NCBI GenBank assembly: GCA_027382625.1
Contig: JAJKFJ010022001.1
Location: forward strand, 1 to 64,000
DNA: 64,000 bases
Direction: 5' to 3'
Source of the DNA: Tetmemena sp. SeJ-2015
Taxonomy: Eukaryota; Ciliophora; Spirotrichea; Sporadotrichida; Oxytrichidae
Positions 33,701 through 46,310 of the stretch are shown piece by piece; position 1 is the stretch's first letter; each line of letters opens with the position of its first letter. The notes beneath the pieces were generated by a model that saw only the letters and a list, made by a program, of their open reading frames with translations, did no database searches and was not told the origin of the DNA. Both the position numbers and the translations under genes were made by a program.

Positions 33701-35550
33701 GGTAGTGGCCATGTCAAAGGAGATAGAGAGGCTCTAAGAAAGTTTCAATGCGCTTATCTCTATCTCAACTTCATCTCCTTCAGGGGCTGCAGTATCAAAG
33801 TTCACACTAAGTTCCCTAAAGGTAAGTCTACATTTTCTACTTAGTTATTTGCCTATAGAGGATGATGAAGGTGATAGCAAAAAGAAAGCTAAAGGCTAAT
33901 TAGGAGGCGCGATCTTTGGTATGGGCGAATCTAAGAGACTTTAATCACAACTTAGAGATGAAATCTAGTAGAGAATAAAGGATATTCAAGAGAATCCATC
34001 CCTTCTACACGAACTTAATGCTGAGATATACTTCATCCCTTATTTATACTATTAGATGGAAGCCTTGAAGAAGAGTAGATAGGAGAGATTGAGGGGAGGA
34101 CTACTTTCAAATTCGAGAACCAATTTCTGTGCTTAGAACTTACACTTAGCAGAACGGTTTTGGGACATCTAAGAGGAAATCATGAATCGGAGAAGTTAAT
34201 CATTCGAGAGAATCGGAGTCTATAAGAAGAGAAGAGCTAAAATGGAGGTGGACAAGCTCAGAGAGAGAATTCTCAAGATCAATAAATGGAATTTGATCAG
34301 ACAGCAGAGAGTAATTGACGAGGAAGAGCGATTAAAGCTATAGGAAAAGCAGCAGAAGAACAAGCTATGGATCAATTAAATGAATACTGGACTCATAATG
34401 CTCACTCTCTGGGAAAATTTTTCCTAACTCAGAGAGTAGAAGCGACTCATTCAATTAAGAGAGAGTTGCACTAAGAAGATCCAACGCTGGTTTATTAAAA
34501 AGCTTAAAGCTGAGGGATTGAGTATCCCTTTAAGGGCAGCACGACTAAGCGCAATGAGCTTCAACTTCATAGCTTCTATTAAGCAAGAAAGAGTTGAGGA
34601 AAACGCGCGCTCTACACTCTTACAATTCTTGACCTAGCAAGCTGAGGTGCATGAATTGAAGATGAAGTTTGTTAACTTCTATAAGACAGTTTAAAAGATC
34701 CAAGTCTAATGGAAGGAGAGGATGATTATGGTCAGCCATCGTTTAGCCTTTCCTGGGCCTGTTTTGGGATAAAGAGCGGAATCAAATGATCAAGCACTAC
34801 TATACCAAGAGTAGGAAGAATAAGAAGGCTAAGTTAGTCTACAACAAGCTCTCTTAGATCGATTCTCAGAGCAGAGATTACCTTCTCAAGCAGTATTTCG
34901 AGAAATGTCGCTTGGAGTTTACAGTTCGCTTCTTTGAATAGAAGATCAAAGAGTAGCCAACCAAGTTTGGAGACGAGTTTTTCTCCAGACTTGAGGTTAT
35001 AAAGCAGCAGATTCAGGAGAAGGAGAAACTCTTGTTCATAGGAGTTAAAATGGATGAGCCTTTGATAGATTTTGATGACAGCTCCCCTCAAAGAGGAGAT
35101 ACAATTACTCAGTAGACTGGCAAAGAAACAAAAAAGCTGAAGAAGGGGTCTAAAGAGAAAGCTGAGAGAGACAACTCAGCTAATATCACGATCAATAGTG
35201 CAAACACGGGTGGACACTAGCAGGAAAGAAGCTAGGAGAGAAAGACAAACGAGGGAGCGTCCAAGGAGAAGCATACTGTAACTAGAGGATCAAGCTTGGG
35301 CAAGCGGACATTGAAGGGGTAGCAAAGCACGGATGAATACAGGAAATTCAAGAAGCACTCTATGCTTGATGGTGAATCGCGAGAGTAGCAAGATGCAAGA
35401 CATGATGCATCAACTTCACCAAATCATCTTCCTCAAGTTTGTCCCTATTATAAATTATATCAATACAAGTTCAATGCCTTCTTTTATAAGAGAATAGTCA
35501 TGCAAAGACTCATTAGGAGAGCTATGAATTACTCCAAGGATCTATCATGA
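30788..35550 (+). CDS. large basic protein of unknown function
   Basis: ATG 30788 (MKGRSYFNQGEIPIQKLE) to TGA 35548-35550, about 1,450 residues after a probable intron at 31023-31176, a further gap near 33320-33385 and IESs at 31744-31782, 32139-32163 and 34752-34764. The N-terminal third is Gln/Asn/Ser-rich. A beta-rich block reads YTYHREGPLKIQIEFKQS, then GEFKLYISDKSNEPSES, a sandwich-like pattern repeated in many ciliate proteins. The C-terminal third is strongly basic and helical with IQ-like spacing (SCTKKIQRWFIKKL; FYKRIVMQRLIRRAMNY), suggesting calmodulin binding and a cytoskeletal place. No enzyme domain is seen. Confidence 0.75.
31744..31782 (+). other. IES, pointer TACACT, 39 bp
   Basis: TACACT at 31738-31743 and 31777-31782. 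A 3n-length insert with an in-frame TGA; removal joins MSIAEQYT to LNGSTIDEGVTNSTRP. Confidence 0.88.
32139..32163 (+). other. IES, pointer AAGTTA, 25 bp
   Basis: AAGTTA at 32133-32138 and 32158-32163. Removal joins GGKAKKL to RNQPTTNLTNFQ in frame. Confidence 0.85.
34752..34764 (+). other. very short IES, pointer TTT, 13 bp
   Basis: TTT at 34749-34751 and 34762-34764. Removal joins MVSHRLAF to WDKERNQMIKHYY. Confidence 0.6.
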
Positions 35551-35804
35551 TTACACTAGCTCACAACGACCAACAAAACTTTATGAAAGGATATGAAAAC
35601 GCATTTATTCAATTTCTTTACCTATCTATTTCTGGGAGTTTCTCTCTTTCTCTCTCTAATTTTAAACTTTAAGTTTGGTTGTTTAAATAATGCAATATTG
35701 CTCTCTTGTTTAGGCCAAAGTGCCTTGAAACATCAGAAGCATTTGCTGATAACAGAAATTTAGGTTTTCTCTTTGAGGAAAGAAGAGGAAGGTGCGTGGT
35801 GGTC

Positions 35805-36952
35805 TCAGTGCTTTGCAGCGTACTGGATTTTTTTCTTGAGGTTCTCGTAGTCTTCGAAGCCTTTCTTCAATTCGTAGTCCACCAACAGGCCCTATGAAAA
35901 TAAGTTAGAAGAAATATCAAAACTAAGTTCACTCATGAGCTACTGATGCAAATATACTTAGGTGTTGATAGTATTATAGTATTATAAACTTACATAGTGG
36001 TCGTAGAAGCTGAGGAGGTTTTCCTTGGAGGCCTTGTAGTTGAGGAGTTCCTGCTCGAAGGTGATGGGGTCGCTGCTCTCATGGATGTTTTGAGAACCGC
36101 AGTCCACGCAGTGACCGTCCTCAGGCAGGAAGTGCTGGATGTGGATTCCCTCTGCTTCGTTTTCATTCAAAATATATTTCCTTTAAAAGGAAACATAACA
36201 GTATTGCAACTATACAGCAAGTCTATTGAGCAAATATACTCAAAATATAAGGTGATTTATAAATGAAATTTAAAAGTCCTAAGTCATTTTAAGTAAAGAT
36301 ATTGTTATTTTGCAAATTAATATGTTCATAGTCAAGCTTGTAGTAATTGCGGCCGCAGTCAAGGCACTCTAGCTTGTTCTCTTCAATGTCCACAAGTACA
36401 TCATCAGGAAGGGAGACGTGCACGAAGGCGTTCAGACCTCCGCGGAAGGCCTCTAGCTCCTCAGCTTGAGCAGCGTTCTCAGGGAAGTTAGTGAGGACGA
36501 AGCCATTCTTGGCCTCCTGGGTGAGGCGGAGTAGCTTGGTGTGCACTCTCTCCTTGATGAGTGCTTCCTCATCTCCTGCGTTTATCATGTCGCGCACCTT
36601 CAAGAAGAAGGAGTGCGAGAACTCCTCGTCCTCACCTGCACGCTCCACTACGTTTTGGAGGACGACATCCATATCCACAATTGGTACTCCGAGGTCAATG
36701 GCAAATCTACAAGTCAGCTTTAATATCTCACAGTAAATAATTCATTCACGAGTGAACTCAAGCAACTGATAATTGTCAAGTGTGCATTGGCATCTTTGGA
36801 GATTCTCCTTACCTTTGGGAAAGCTCTTGGACGAAGGTGTTAGGGGGTCCGAAGAAAACTACCTTGGGGTCAACAGGCCATCTTCTAATGAATTCTCTAT
36901 CCTTGTTGAGGAAGCCTCGGCGGACGCCATTGGACAACTTGCTTAGCCACAT
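35805..36952 (-). CDS. adenylate-kinase-like protein with degenerate P-loop
   Basis: ATG 36952 (MWLSKLSNGVRRGF), introns 36707-36812 and 35892-35993, IES 36176-36302, TGA 35805-35807. The order matches adenylate kinase: FFGPPNTFVQEL (P-loop position), LGVPIVDMDVVLQNVVERAG (NMP-binding region), KNGFVLTNFPENAAQAEEL and a four-Cys zinc LID (ECLDCGRNYY ... GHCVDCGSQNI). However, the P-loop lacks the GxGKGT signature and its lysine, and the usual DGFPR arginine is absent (NFPEN). Nucleotide phosphotransfer is therefore doubtful; the fold may serve a structural role, as in ciliary AK-like proteins (inference). The tail after the LID is EQELLNYKASKENLLSFYDH. Confidence 0.8.
36176..36302 (-). other. 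IES, pointer ATAT, 127 bp
   Basis: ATAT at 36172-36175 and 36299-36302. Removal joins YEHINLQNNNI to LNENEAEGIHIQHF, linking the two halves of the zinc LID. Confidence 0.65.
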
Positions 36953-37167
36953 AATCGCTTTTATAAATTATTAATTATTTCCAACAATAATTTTATAATA
37001 TTCCCTCCTCCTCTCATAAATTTAAGTCAACAACTTCAAAAGCTCTATTAAGAAAATTATGATTATTTATGCTTCAAAAGTATTCCTTATTAGTAATATA
37101 AATTTGACATAAAAGCACTTTCAGAAAATGCAATTTCATACAGCAAAAATGCTCATGCTGCCTGCCT

Positions 37168-38993
37168 TCATTTCCTCCGATTCTACTTCTTAGGAGAGAG
37201 ATTAGATTCTCTCTCTTTCTCAAACTCGTTCAGCAGCTTGCTCTCAAGCGCTGCGTCGACTGGGAATTCAGTATCAAAAACTTAATTTTGATCCTCGAAA
37301 TTATCTTCTTAAAGGGCTTCATCTTAGCCCATTTCATAATCTACTGTGTACTTGCTCTACCCCCGGAAACTATCTAACTTCCTCTTCGAAAAATATTGTT
37401 AAAAAAAAAATACAGTGTTCATATCTATTTAAATGGATCGAGTTGGAAAATTTACTGCTTTGTGAAGTCGCTCTCTGTAGAGGCAGAGTTCTAATAGGCT
37501 GAGATTAAAGCTTCAGTCTACTGAAGTCGTGAGACTCAAGTGAGTCGACGCAGATAGTAATCTACTTGGCTGCTCTCCTATCAAACTTACTCATTATCTG
37601 TTCTATCTAGTTCATAAGCTGATCCCCTCCCTTCTAATTACTCTCCAGATTGAGCTGCTCTATTTCCTCAATAAATAGGGTATTCTCTCCTTTGGAAAAC
37701 TTAGATTTCTCAAGGGGAGTATTCCTCTTGACTCTCGATCCATGCTTCTTTTCCTTATAATTTTTCACTTGAGAAGCCAAAAGCTATTACTACTGAGCTC
37801 TTAAGAACTCTACTCTCTGCTACTGCTACTTTTATAACTCTTCTACTTTCAGCCTTTCAAATTCCTCCTATTCAATCTGCTTGATCACTGCCTCCATTTA
37901 CTTTAGATACTCATCGCCTTCACTTTTCTCTCCCTCACTCTAAGTTCCACTTTCATTATCATTGTTACCACCAGCATCACGGTTCCTTTCTATGTCATCA
38001 TCATCATCATCGCCTAGAATATATTCACTATCGATTTCAAACACCTCTTGCAATTCTCTGACCATGTCTTGTTCTAGTTTGGCGAAGTAGTTATTCCTCT
38101 CCATAGTGCTTTTGAAACTCATAGAGAGCATTGAATTACCACTGTCTTTACTTCTACTGCTCTTTTGATTCATAAACATGCTCTTCTCTACATTTCTCCC
38201 CTTCTTCTTCCTTTGGGCAAGTTGCGCTGATGTTCTAATTTCAGTGTTGTCTGTGGTGTTAGTCGCATTTGAGAGAGCTTTGCTATTCAGCTTGTTTTAT
38301 CGTTTGCCCAAATGCATCCTCACTTGCTTGATTTCGGGACTGTTCTGATGCTACGGCTAGCTCTTTGCTGGTTGATCTTAGCTCTTACTACTACTCTAAT
38401 TTGACTTGCGTTTTGTGCTCTCTTATCTCCAGTCAGTCTCTCAAATTCTTCATGCTCTTCCACTGAGGAGGAGCCATCAGAGAGCAGCATCTCAGAGTTT
38501 TATGGCACTTTCTACTGAATCGGTTCTATTTAGGACTGCTGTGGAGAGGGTTTCTTTTTGAGTTGCTAGCTCACTTTTAACTCGTTCATTGTAGAGGGAG
38601 AGCTAGAGTTAAAACCTTAAAACTGAAATCTTGGATAAATGAAGTTGTGAGATTTCTTCTGCGCACCTTGAGTTGAAAGACGATTGAGGAAAGTGGACTT
38701 ATTTGAGAAGCTGCTGCTCTCCTCGACGATAGGATCAAACTCTTCATCTTTCTCATATATCATCTGAAGTTTAAATTAAAATCAACAAGTGCAAGAGATT
38801 AAAGTCTACTGCCATGCCCACTTCTTTTATCACTGAGTCTAGTTGAAGATTTCTTGATATTTTGAGCGAGCTTAGGAGGGCTATGAGTCTCAATTACATA
38901 CTAGGTCTTCTAATGCTGCGTGACAACAGAGGACTCCCCACTCAACTTTGAACTCTTCCTCTCATCAGTTAACAGATGAGTATAACTAGTCAT
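37168..38993 (-). CDS. acidic coiled-coil tail, probably end of the channel gene
   Basis: Reads from MTSYTHLLTDERKSSK (possible ATG at 38993) to TGA 37168-37170. IESs at 38771-38805 and 38329-38369 resolve; another lies near 37390-37460. It contains an acidic run (ILGDDDDDDIERN) and long Gln/Glu helices (IKQIEQEEFERLKVEELQKQ). The preceding frame of the channel gene runs through HRMFS to a TGA overlapping this ATG. An 8-bp insert with ATG pointers would fuse the two in frame, so this may be the C-terminus of the channel rather than a separate gene. I cannot decide from sequence alone. Confidence 0.6.
38329..38369 (-). other. IES, pointer AGCAA, 41 bp
   Basis: Minus-strand AGCAA (TTGCT at 38324-38328 and 38365-38369). 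Removal joins VVRAKINQQ to VRMHLGKRQNKLNSK. Confidence 0.78.
38771..38805 (-). other. IES, pointer ACTT, 35 bp
   Basis: Minus-strand ACTT (AAGT at 38767-38770 and 38802-38805). Removal joins KRSGHGSRL to QMIYEKDEEFDPI. Confidence 0.72.
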
Positions 38994-41900
38994 GAAAACA
39001 TTCTATGCAGGCTTTGCTTCGATTGCTTCCCTTTACTGCTAATCTCATTTACTAATTAAGTATAATAGTCAATTTTCTTGATAATCTGACTCTGAACTGA
39101 GATTTTTATTGAAAAGTATGCTCCTGATAGATCTCTAGGGTGCGAGTTTAGTATCTTCTTCTTAAGCTTTACTTATCCTTTGGTAGCTGCTCTCATTGGA
39201 TGAGGGACTTAAGGAATTCCTTAATTAGATAGCAGCTGATGATTGTCTGAGAGGGTTATTACTGGCGCTTTTGTTCCCAGAGCTCTGGTTTGACTACTGC
39301 TTTTGGAAAAGCGCCTTGCCATGTGAAGGATTGAGGGTGAAACTTAGGCTTGCCTTAGATTTTAGACCTGGACTCTCGTTGGATAGAGATGCCATCGCCT
39401 AGTAAGATTCAGCTTAGCCTTCCACTTAAAAATTTCAGATAGTAAATCTTGAAAGACATTATTAAACTTGATTGAGCTCCTGAGAGTGATGAAATGAAAA
39501 TATTTTAGCAAATTCTGAGAGTCTTTATAGGAGGTGGAGCCTTTCAATCTTAGTGATCGAACAGACTTGTCTAAATTTGCGTCAAGTTAACTCACTTCAT
39601 CTGCAAACTTAAATTGCTGATTGATGAGATAGGGGTTGGAGGATTTCCTTCTCACCTCTACTGGAATCTCGAGTATCGTGTTAAGCACTCTCATTTAAAA
39701 AGTAATGCAAGCGTAATTATTTACTCTCCCTCTTCCTAGCTAGTTCTTGGCTTTCTTGTCATCGACCTTGAATAAGTTTAAAAAGCCTGAGCTCATCTTC
39801 TTCGAATTCCGCTTAATCGTGTCTCACATAAATTCAAATGACTCTTTAAATATAAGAACGAGTAGTGTCTATAGTATTCCTGGGCTGTGTCTAATCAGTC
39901 TTATTAATTTCATTAGAAAGACTTAATCAATCAATCAATTGATCTTGTTTGCAGCACTTGTAGTATTGGATAAAATTTAATGGGAGCCACTCTCGTCATT
40001 AGACTCCGAAGTATGTCTGCCAAAGTTTAAAGAGAACATCCGCTGGCTCAGAGTATTCTTGAACTTGAAGACTTTATAGGCGCCTGGAGTTTCTTCATCC
40101 CTCTCAGAGGCTTCTAAGATTATCTCGTTCACTCCATAGTCCTCAGCATTTGCAAAATAAGCTAACAAATGACTTAAATAATTTAAATATAAGACAAACT
40201 AAGATCTGTCAAAAGTAAGTCCGTGTATTCGAGGTTGCTGGCCATCATTTTCCTCTTGATTGAACTCAAGACTTACATCTACGATGCCTTCCTCATTCAA
40301 AATTTTATAAAGTCTCGCCTTAAAATATTATTCGCTCATTTCTGCTTACAGAGCCCTCGGTTTGATAGTTATCTCCGAACTCAGAAATCTTCTCTGATGT
40401 CTGCTACAGATTGGGGTTGCTAATATTTTGAGAGTGATTTCGTTTCCCACTGCCTATGTTTTGAGATCGGTTATTGGACTTTTAGGCCTCACTGCTACCC
40501 ATAGGAGTTGAGACCGTCTCTGCTAGTTTCACTTTGGATCCGGATCCATACTTCTCCTCCTCACTTGAAGAATCATCCTAAATATCAAACAGAAATAGAG
40601 TCAATAATAAACTCTTCATTTTAAGCAATACTCGATGTAGAATATACCTTGTTCTTCTATAGTTGCCCGAGCTGAATGCCATCTAGTTGAGATTTCTTAA
40701 TGCTCTTTAAAAGATATTCAACATTTTATTAAACCTCAAATAACCAAACTTGTTGTTATCAAGGTTAACAAGTTTGTAGAACTGAGGGAAACCTATCTTC
40801 CTACGGTCTATCTATTAAGGACTGGCCTTGCTGTCACTTTCACTTTCCCTAATCTCATCGTCACCCTCCTCCTCTTACTCAGAATTGCTCTTGCCTTTAA
40901 ACTAGGAGTGTGGTGTCTTCTTATTCTACTTTTTTATATTAGAAGGAGTGGGTGTTTTCATCTCTGCCTATTTTTCCCTTTCCTCTTATGGTGTAAATGT
41001 AAAAAATAGAAAGTGAAGTATTATTTGAGGGTGCTCTTTCCGAATTTCTTATTGAGGGAGTAATTAACAGTATCTGCTTTATTATGAGGGGTGGGAGTGT
41101 TCTTGGACTTCTATAGAGTATCCTGATTATGGATCCGGTGCGTGGACACCGAATGGCTTGTCTCTGTTGCAAATAATATTTATGATTGAATTATAAATAA
41201 ATGGATATAGTATGCAAATGAATCCAGCTATTCTACATAGCCTGCTTGCTCATAGAGGAACCTCATATAGTCTTCACTGTCCATAGATGATTTCACCTCA
41301 GTGTTTATAGAGTTCACTTATTAAAATTATGAGGAATTGATTAATGCAACTTTCATTGCATCCCTGATTTCATCTCTGTCAACTAGCAATGCCACTTCCC
41401 TCATTTCCATTTATAATGAAAAAATGCATATACTATCACGTCGATTTAAAATTTACTCTGAGGTGTTGAAGTCTTCAGCCTTCTTTGGCTATTTCAGCTG
41501 GTTTGTTAAAATTGAACTCGGAACTTAGTCTCTTCTTGTTATGAGGGTGGTTGTGGTTCACATCTAAAGCCAAAAATAAGAAATCAGAAGCTCAACCAAA
41601 TATATAACCTTTGATAAATTACGTATTTTTTTTTCTACTTACACATTTGGTTAAATATCTTATGAAGATTTCCTCTCTGGAGCTTGAAGGAGTCACAGTT
41701 AATTGCTATGTGATCAGTGTTGCGGCATATGAAGCACCGCATGTTCATGTATGTGTAGTCGTTGTTATTCAAAGCATTCTGCAGCTTATAAAACACTCCC
41801 TACATATATTTTCCAATTATTGCGAAGTCATCTTACAATCATAGCAAGGAGTTTAGGATCACTCTCTGCCTACTTAAAAATAGGATTTTCGATCCAGGAA

Positions 41901-44900
41901 AATCGTGTTGGTGAAATCTCTGCCTTCACACTTGTTGTCCGGGGCTTCTCAGTGAAGAAACCCAACTCTCCAAAGTAATCATCTGCTTGCAAGTCGTCCA
42001 AGTAGGTGTGCGTCTTGCGATGGAGCACACAAACTTTGCCAGAGGTTATGAAGAATATCCTATCTCCTTCTTCCTTCTCTTATAGAAATAAAAGGATAGA
42101 TTATTGATTGTGTGTGTATTGTGTGTATGTTTAACTTTCTCCTACAGAATATATTTAATGAAAAACTCTCCTTACTAAGAGGATATCTCCCCCACGCTAA
42201 AAGTCTAGGTGCCCATTCTAAGGCTAGCTCATCCATAAAGTCAACATTAAATTGAGACAGGAAACTCAAATTTCTTAGTTGCTTCGCATTAGTTGTAAAT
42301 TTAACTATATAGAAATGAAGCATTAATTTTATATTAGTGTATAATTCTTTTAGATCTTATTAGCCATGTATAATGTTTATCAATATTAGTTCAAAAAATA
42401 TGTTTATATAAAACTCAATCTTTTTAAGAAATTGGAATATTTATAAAAGAATACTAATTAAGGCTAAATTTACTTAAAAGCATATTAAGAGAAATTAACC
42501 TCACCACAGATAAATTATAAAGCAACTTTAGAATTATTTATCTTATCTTATTTGTACTACTCCCCTAATGTAAATATTTTTTCCACTTTAACATCTGCCT
42601 CTTCAATTTTCATCTACTCTCTAAGATCCCACTGATACTCCAGGAATCTCCTAATCTGATTTCTGAGATCGTTGCTGAGGTCATGGTACTTCATCCACTT
42701 CTACACATAGAACATGTTTTCCCTGAATTGAACAGCAGCCTAGTTATACTCAGAAACTATGCGAGAGATCTGAGAAAGTGTAAGCGCATAGACCCATGAG
42801 AAAGTTATCATAGACACCATACAGATAAGCCTCTCCGGGTTATTAGTAGGCTGAGATATCTCCATAGCCCAGGGAAACTAAAGTTGTGAATGCCCAGTAC
42901 ATCGATGTCAGGTAAACAAAAAATTAAACCTAAGATATACTAGTCTTCATTAGGTATTGAGTGAGGACATCTTAATCAATCAGGCCTTTGTGAATGACCC
43001 ATGATGTGCTGTAAGAAGAGGAAGATTGGTAGCCTATCTGCCAAAACAGACATGCGAAAGTGTGTGTGAAGAACATTATAATCAGAAGGATTTTAGCTAT
43101 TCCAGACAGCACATTAAAATCCTATATCTAATAATAATCATAGGTTCTTTACATTAACCGTATCGTTGTAAACCAAATCCTCATACCTTGACTTGAGGTT
43201 TGATATTTTTAGCACTCGGAGAAGCTTTAGAAATCTTAGGAACCTCAGGATACGAATCAGTCTCAGTAATTATAGAATTCAATAATTAAAGTTAGTGTAT
43301 AATTATCTTAATTAAGTGGTCTGGTTATTTTGGTACTTTTGGTGCTTGATGAATCTGAAGCTTAAATGAGGAAGTCAACCACTGTGGCATAAGGTATCGT
43401 GCTAATTAAGCAAGAAAAAACTTTAATGATTAAGTCGAGAAGGAACCAAGATTTTAAGTAGGAGATGATAATCAACTTCCGACTTAGAATGGGAACACCA
43501 TTTTTATAGAAGCCTGTGTTGAAATTAAGCTTTATGCAATCAATTTAATCAAGAAAATTTAAGCAAAATGTCGAAACCGAAGCATAAGTCCATAGCTGTT
43601 TCAAAGTCACTCCAAGTATCGTGAGACTTATCCAGACTTTGATCGAAGCAGAGTTTGAAAGGGATATAGACTGCTTGCCAAACTATGCAAAGAAGCATGA
43701 AAAGGTCCCAAAAAGATTTCCACATCTCGTCTGGCTGTATCACTCCCCAACTTGGCTCCTACTGATTAGCCTCTAGATTACAAATAGAGATAGAGACATT
43801 AAATATCGCTTAGATACTGCTTGAAGACCTCCAGCTCTACATCCTCCTCATCCTCTTTCTCGTTTGTTGTATTATCTTCATACTTTGCGCCCTGAAAAGA
43901 GCGGTTATTTTTGCTGTTACTTTTGAGGAATGCGCCTGCGTTCTTATTTCAATAATTCAATGAAAACAACGTTTATCTATAACTTGCAAGTTCTTGAGGA
44001 GCGTATTTTTCTTTCTGAATCTTTCTCTCTTGGCTCTCGTCTTTGTGGTATCCTATTCCTTGATAAGTTAAGTAGAGATATGTGAATGAACATAAATATA
44101 GTTTCTGCATGACCTTGCTGTGCTTAGCTCTTCCGTCAATTGTGATCGGGGAGAGAGGCACCATGAAACCAGATCGAGGTGTGCTCCTAGCTGAGAGCAT
44201 AGGTGACTGTAACTATTGCATACTAAGCAACGAACCATTAACTCCTCTACCTATCTGTTGAAGATTAAAAGGAGAATTATGATATTTCTTTCTCTAGTTT
44301 CAATTTATGATTGAGTCTGTCTGGTCTCTGTCTCTGAAACTGCTTCCTCAATGAGTCTTTCCTTAGAGGACTTAATCAATGACTACTGTATTTTAAAATG
44401 ACTTTGCAATTAGGTAGATGTGATCCCTTTGAGATTCATCTATCTTAGCTAAGAGCCCATCGGCAACATCCTTCAAAAAATTAGGTTAAAATTACTTCTT
44501 GGTTGGGGTGAGTATATTTAAGGAAGGTAGGCCCTTGCACCTTGAGATATTGATTTAATAAATACGAGTAAGATCTGAGTGAGTTCTAGGACTGGATAAG
44601 AGAAACCTTGTAAGAGCTTCTAAGTTAAAATAGACAATTGGAGATTTCATATCTTGAGTTGGCCTTGGTAGTCATGAGTCACTAGGCTCATCTTTTCTCT
44701 GTGCAGACTCTGTCTAACAGGTGAGAAGCTTCCATACTAGCCTTGTGCAAACCCTCCACCAAGTGCGAAGCTCCTCACATCCATCTCAGTCCTTGCATCC
44801 TTCGCATAGAAGCGAGACCTTCTCCTCCCACCGGGACCTAAGCTAGCTTTTTTATCGGCCTCTGGTACTTTGAGCACAGTAGGAGACTGAAGAGTGTTGG

Positions 44901-45808
44901 AGGAGTTTGAGGTGATGTCAATTTTCTCCAGTTGTACTGTTAATTATCGTTCACCCATCGTCCAATTCACTACATTCCCCTTATTATCAAATTTCTTGCT
45001 CTAAGATCCTCCTTAGTCATTCGCTTTCTGCTATTGTTGAGCCTCCGGGTCATTTGAATAGTGAGAGCGAGCCAAAGAGCTGGAAGGGAAAGGCATTCAT
45101 TTTAGAAGTGATGATAGGACTCTGCATTGCAACAGCATTCCCGCTTCACTGATTTTTTAGATAGCTCTTGAATGAGAAAGGCTAGAGTTTAGATTTCATT
45201 TCAGGCACTAAAGGCGAGTAGTCTTCTAATTTATTCAAGCCTCCTAAATATACATTTTAAGAATAAATTCATTATAGTGACTTTTGATAAATTACCGCTG
45301 TTTTATTTGGTGGCTGAATGGGAGTGATGATTCATAGAAATCTATATTTTGTATTCAGATTATCACAATATATTTTGATGATTCTGTGTTTGGATGCTGT
45401 TGAATCTTTGGTTATTTTGCTTTAGATTTCCAAATAGATCTATCTATTTTGCTTAAAATCCCCTTCCCTTACTTTCCACTTCCATAAAATTAATATGAGT
45501 ATTAGGAAACAACTTTTGCTTGAAATATTAGGAGTCATATAGTTTTATAAAAGTGAACTCAAAAAATTTTTATAGATCATCAACGGAGAAAGCAAAGATT
45601 GTGCTGGAATCATTGGCAGTCCTGTATCGGAGTCAATTCTATTTACGGAGTTAGTGGCTTTTGCTTCCTCTGATTTTTAGAGTCTAATATTGAGTGTGGC
45701 AGGTGGACTGGGTCCTTCTCTTAGTTACGATCTGGGTCCAATTTATCTCTGCCAGAGTTGTTCTGAGCTCTTATAAAAATTTGTTTAAAGCGAAGGTGAC
45801 TCATTCAT
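38990..45808 (-). CDS. cyclic-nucleotide-gated K+ channel family protein
   Basis: ATG 45808 (MNESPSLQTNFYKSSEQL). After a long Ser-rich N-terminus the channel core begins at IQPDEMWKSFWDLFMLLCIV (S1), continues through CFGFDILLKF (S2-S3), the Arg-rich S4 (RLIRILRFLRFLKLLRVLKI), S5, the pore FTTLVSLGYGDI with the K+ filter GYGD, a C-linker and a cyclic-nucleotide-binding domain (FFITSGKVCVLHRKTHTY, ADDYFGELGFF). A CCHC zinc knuckle follows (CFICRNTDHIAINC), as in other ciliate cation channels. The IES at 41480-41498 shows that the region below 41.4 kb is the same gene; many other IESs and introns in the 43-45 kb part were not resolved. It sits in a membrane, probably ciliary or plasma, and responds to cyclic nucleotides. 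Confidence 0.82.
41480..41498 (-). other. IES, pointer GCTGAA, 19 bp
   Basis: Minus-strand GCTGAA (TTCAGC at 41474-41479 and 41493-41498). Removes a TGA and joins SEFNFNKPAE to DFNTSEQILNRRDS, connecting the CNBD-zinc knuckle part with the downstream tail. Confidence 0.85.
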
Positions 45809-46310
45809 AGTTTATAATATTTTAATTTGCTTCACGTGACTCAATAATTATTTATAAATATTTGATAGAAGGGCGGCTGAGCAAGCATTATGCAACTTGA
45901 AGGAACTGCTGCAAATACATCATAATGTTGATTTAAACTGATTTTACTTTCCCGTTTTTCTAATTCTCTACTTTAAAAATAAAAGATAATTATTTGCTTC
46001 ACTATAAAGTTATTTTAATTTAAAAATATTTTTTTTTTATTTATACGTAATAGTTTGTTTGTTTGCTAAAAAAATCTTAGATTGGATGGATATTTGAAAG
46101 TAGTATTAGCAGGATATATCTGAGAGAGAAATGAGCAGTATACTTAAATAGCTTTTGAGATTAATTAATTCGGGTTATAATTATTTACCTAATCAAATTT
46201 ATTAAGTGATAAGCATACAATAATATATATATATATCTCAATACACATTTAGGCATAGTCTTTATCATTTGAATATATGCACATTTGTTTTAATTAAGTG
46301 ATGAAATCCT
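45809..46310. other. AT-rich intergenic DNA
   Basis: Between divergent starts at 45808 (-) and 46311 (+). Includes an (AT)n run near 46225. No gene or known promoter motif is seen. Confidence 0.45.
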
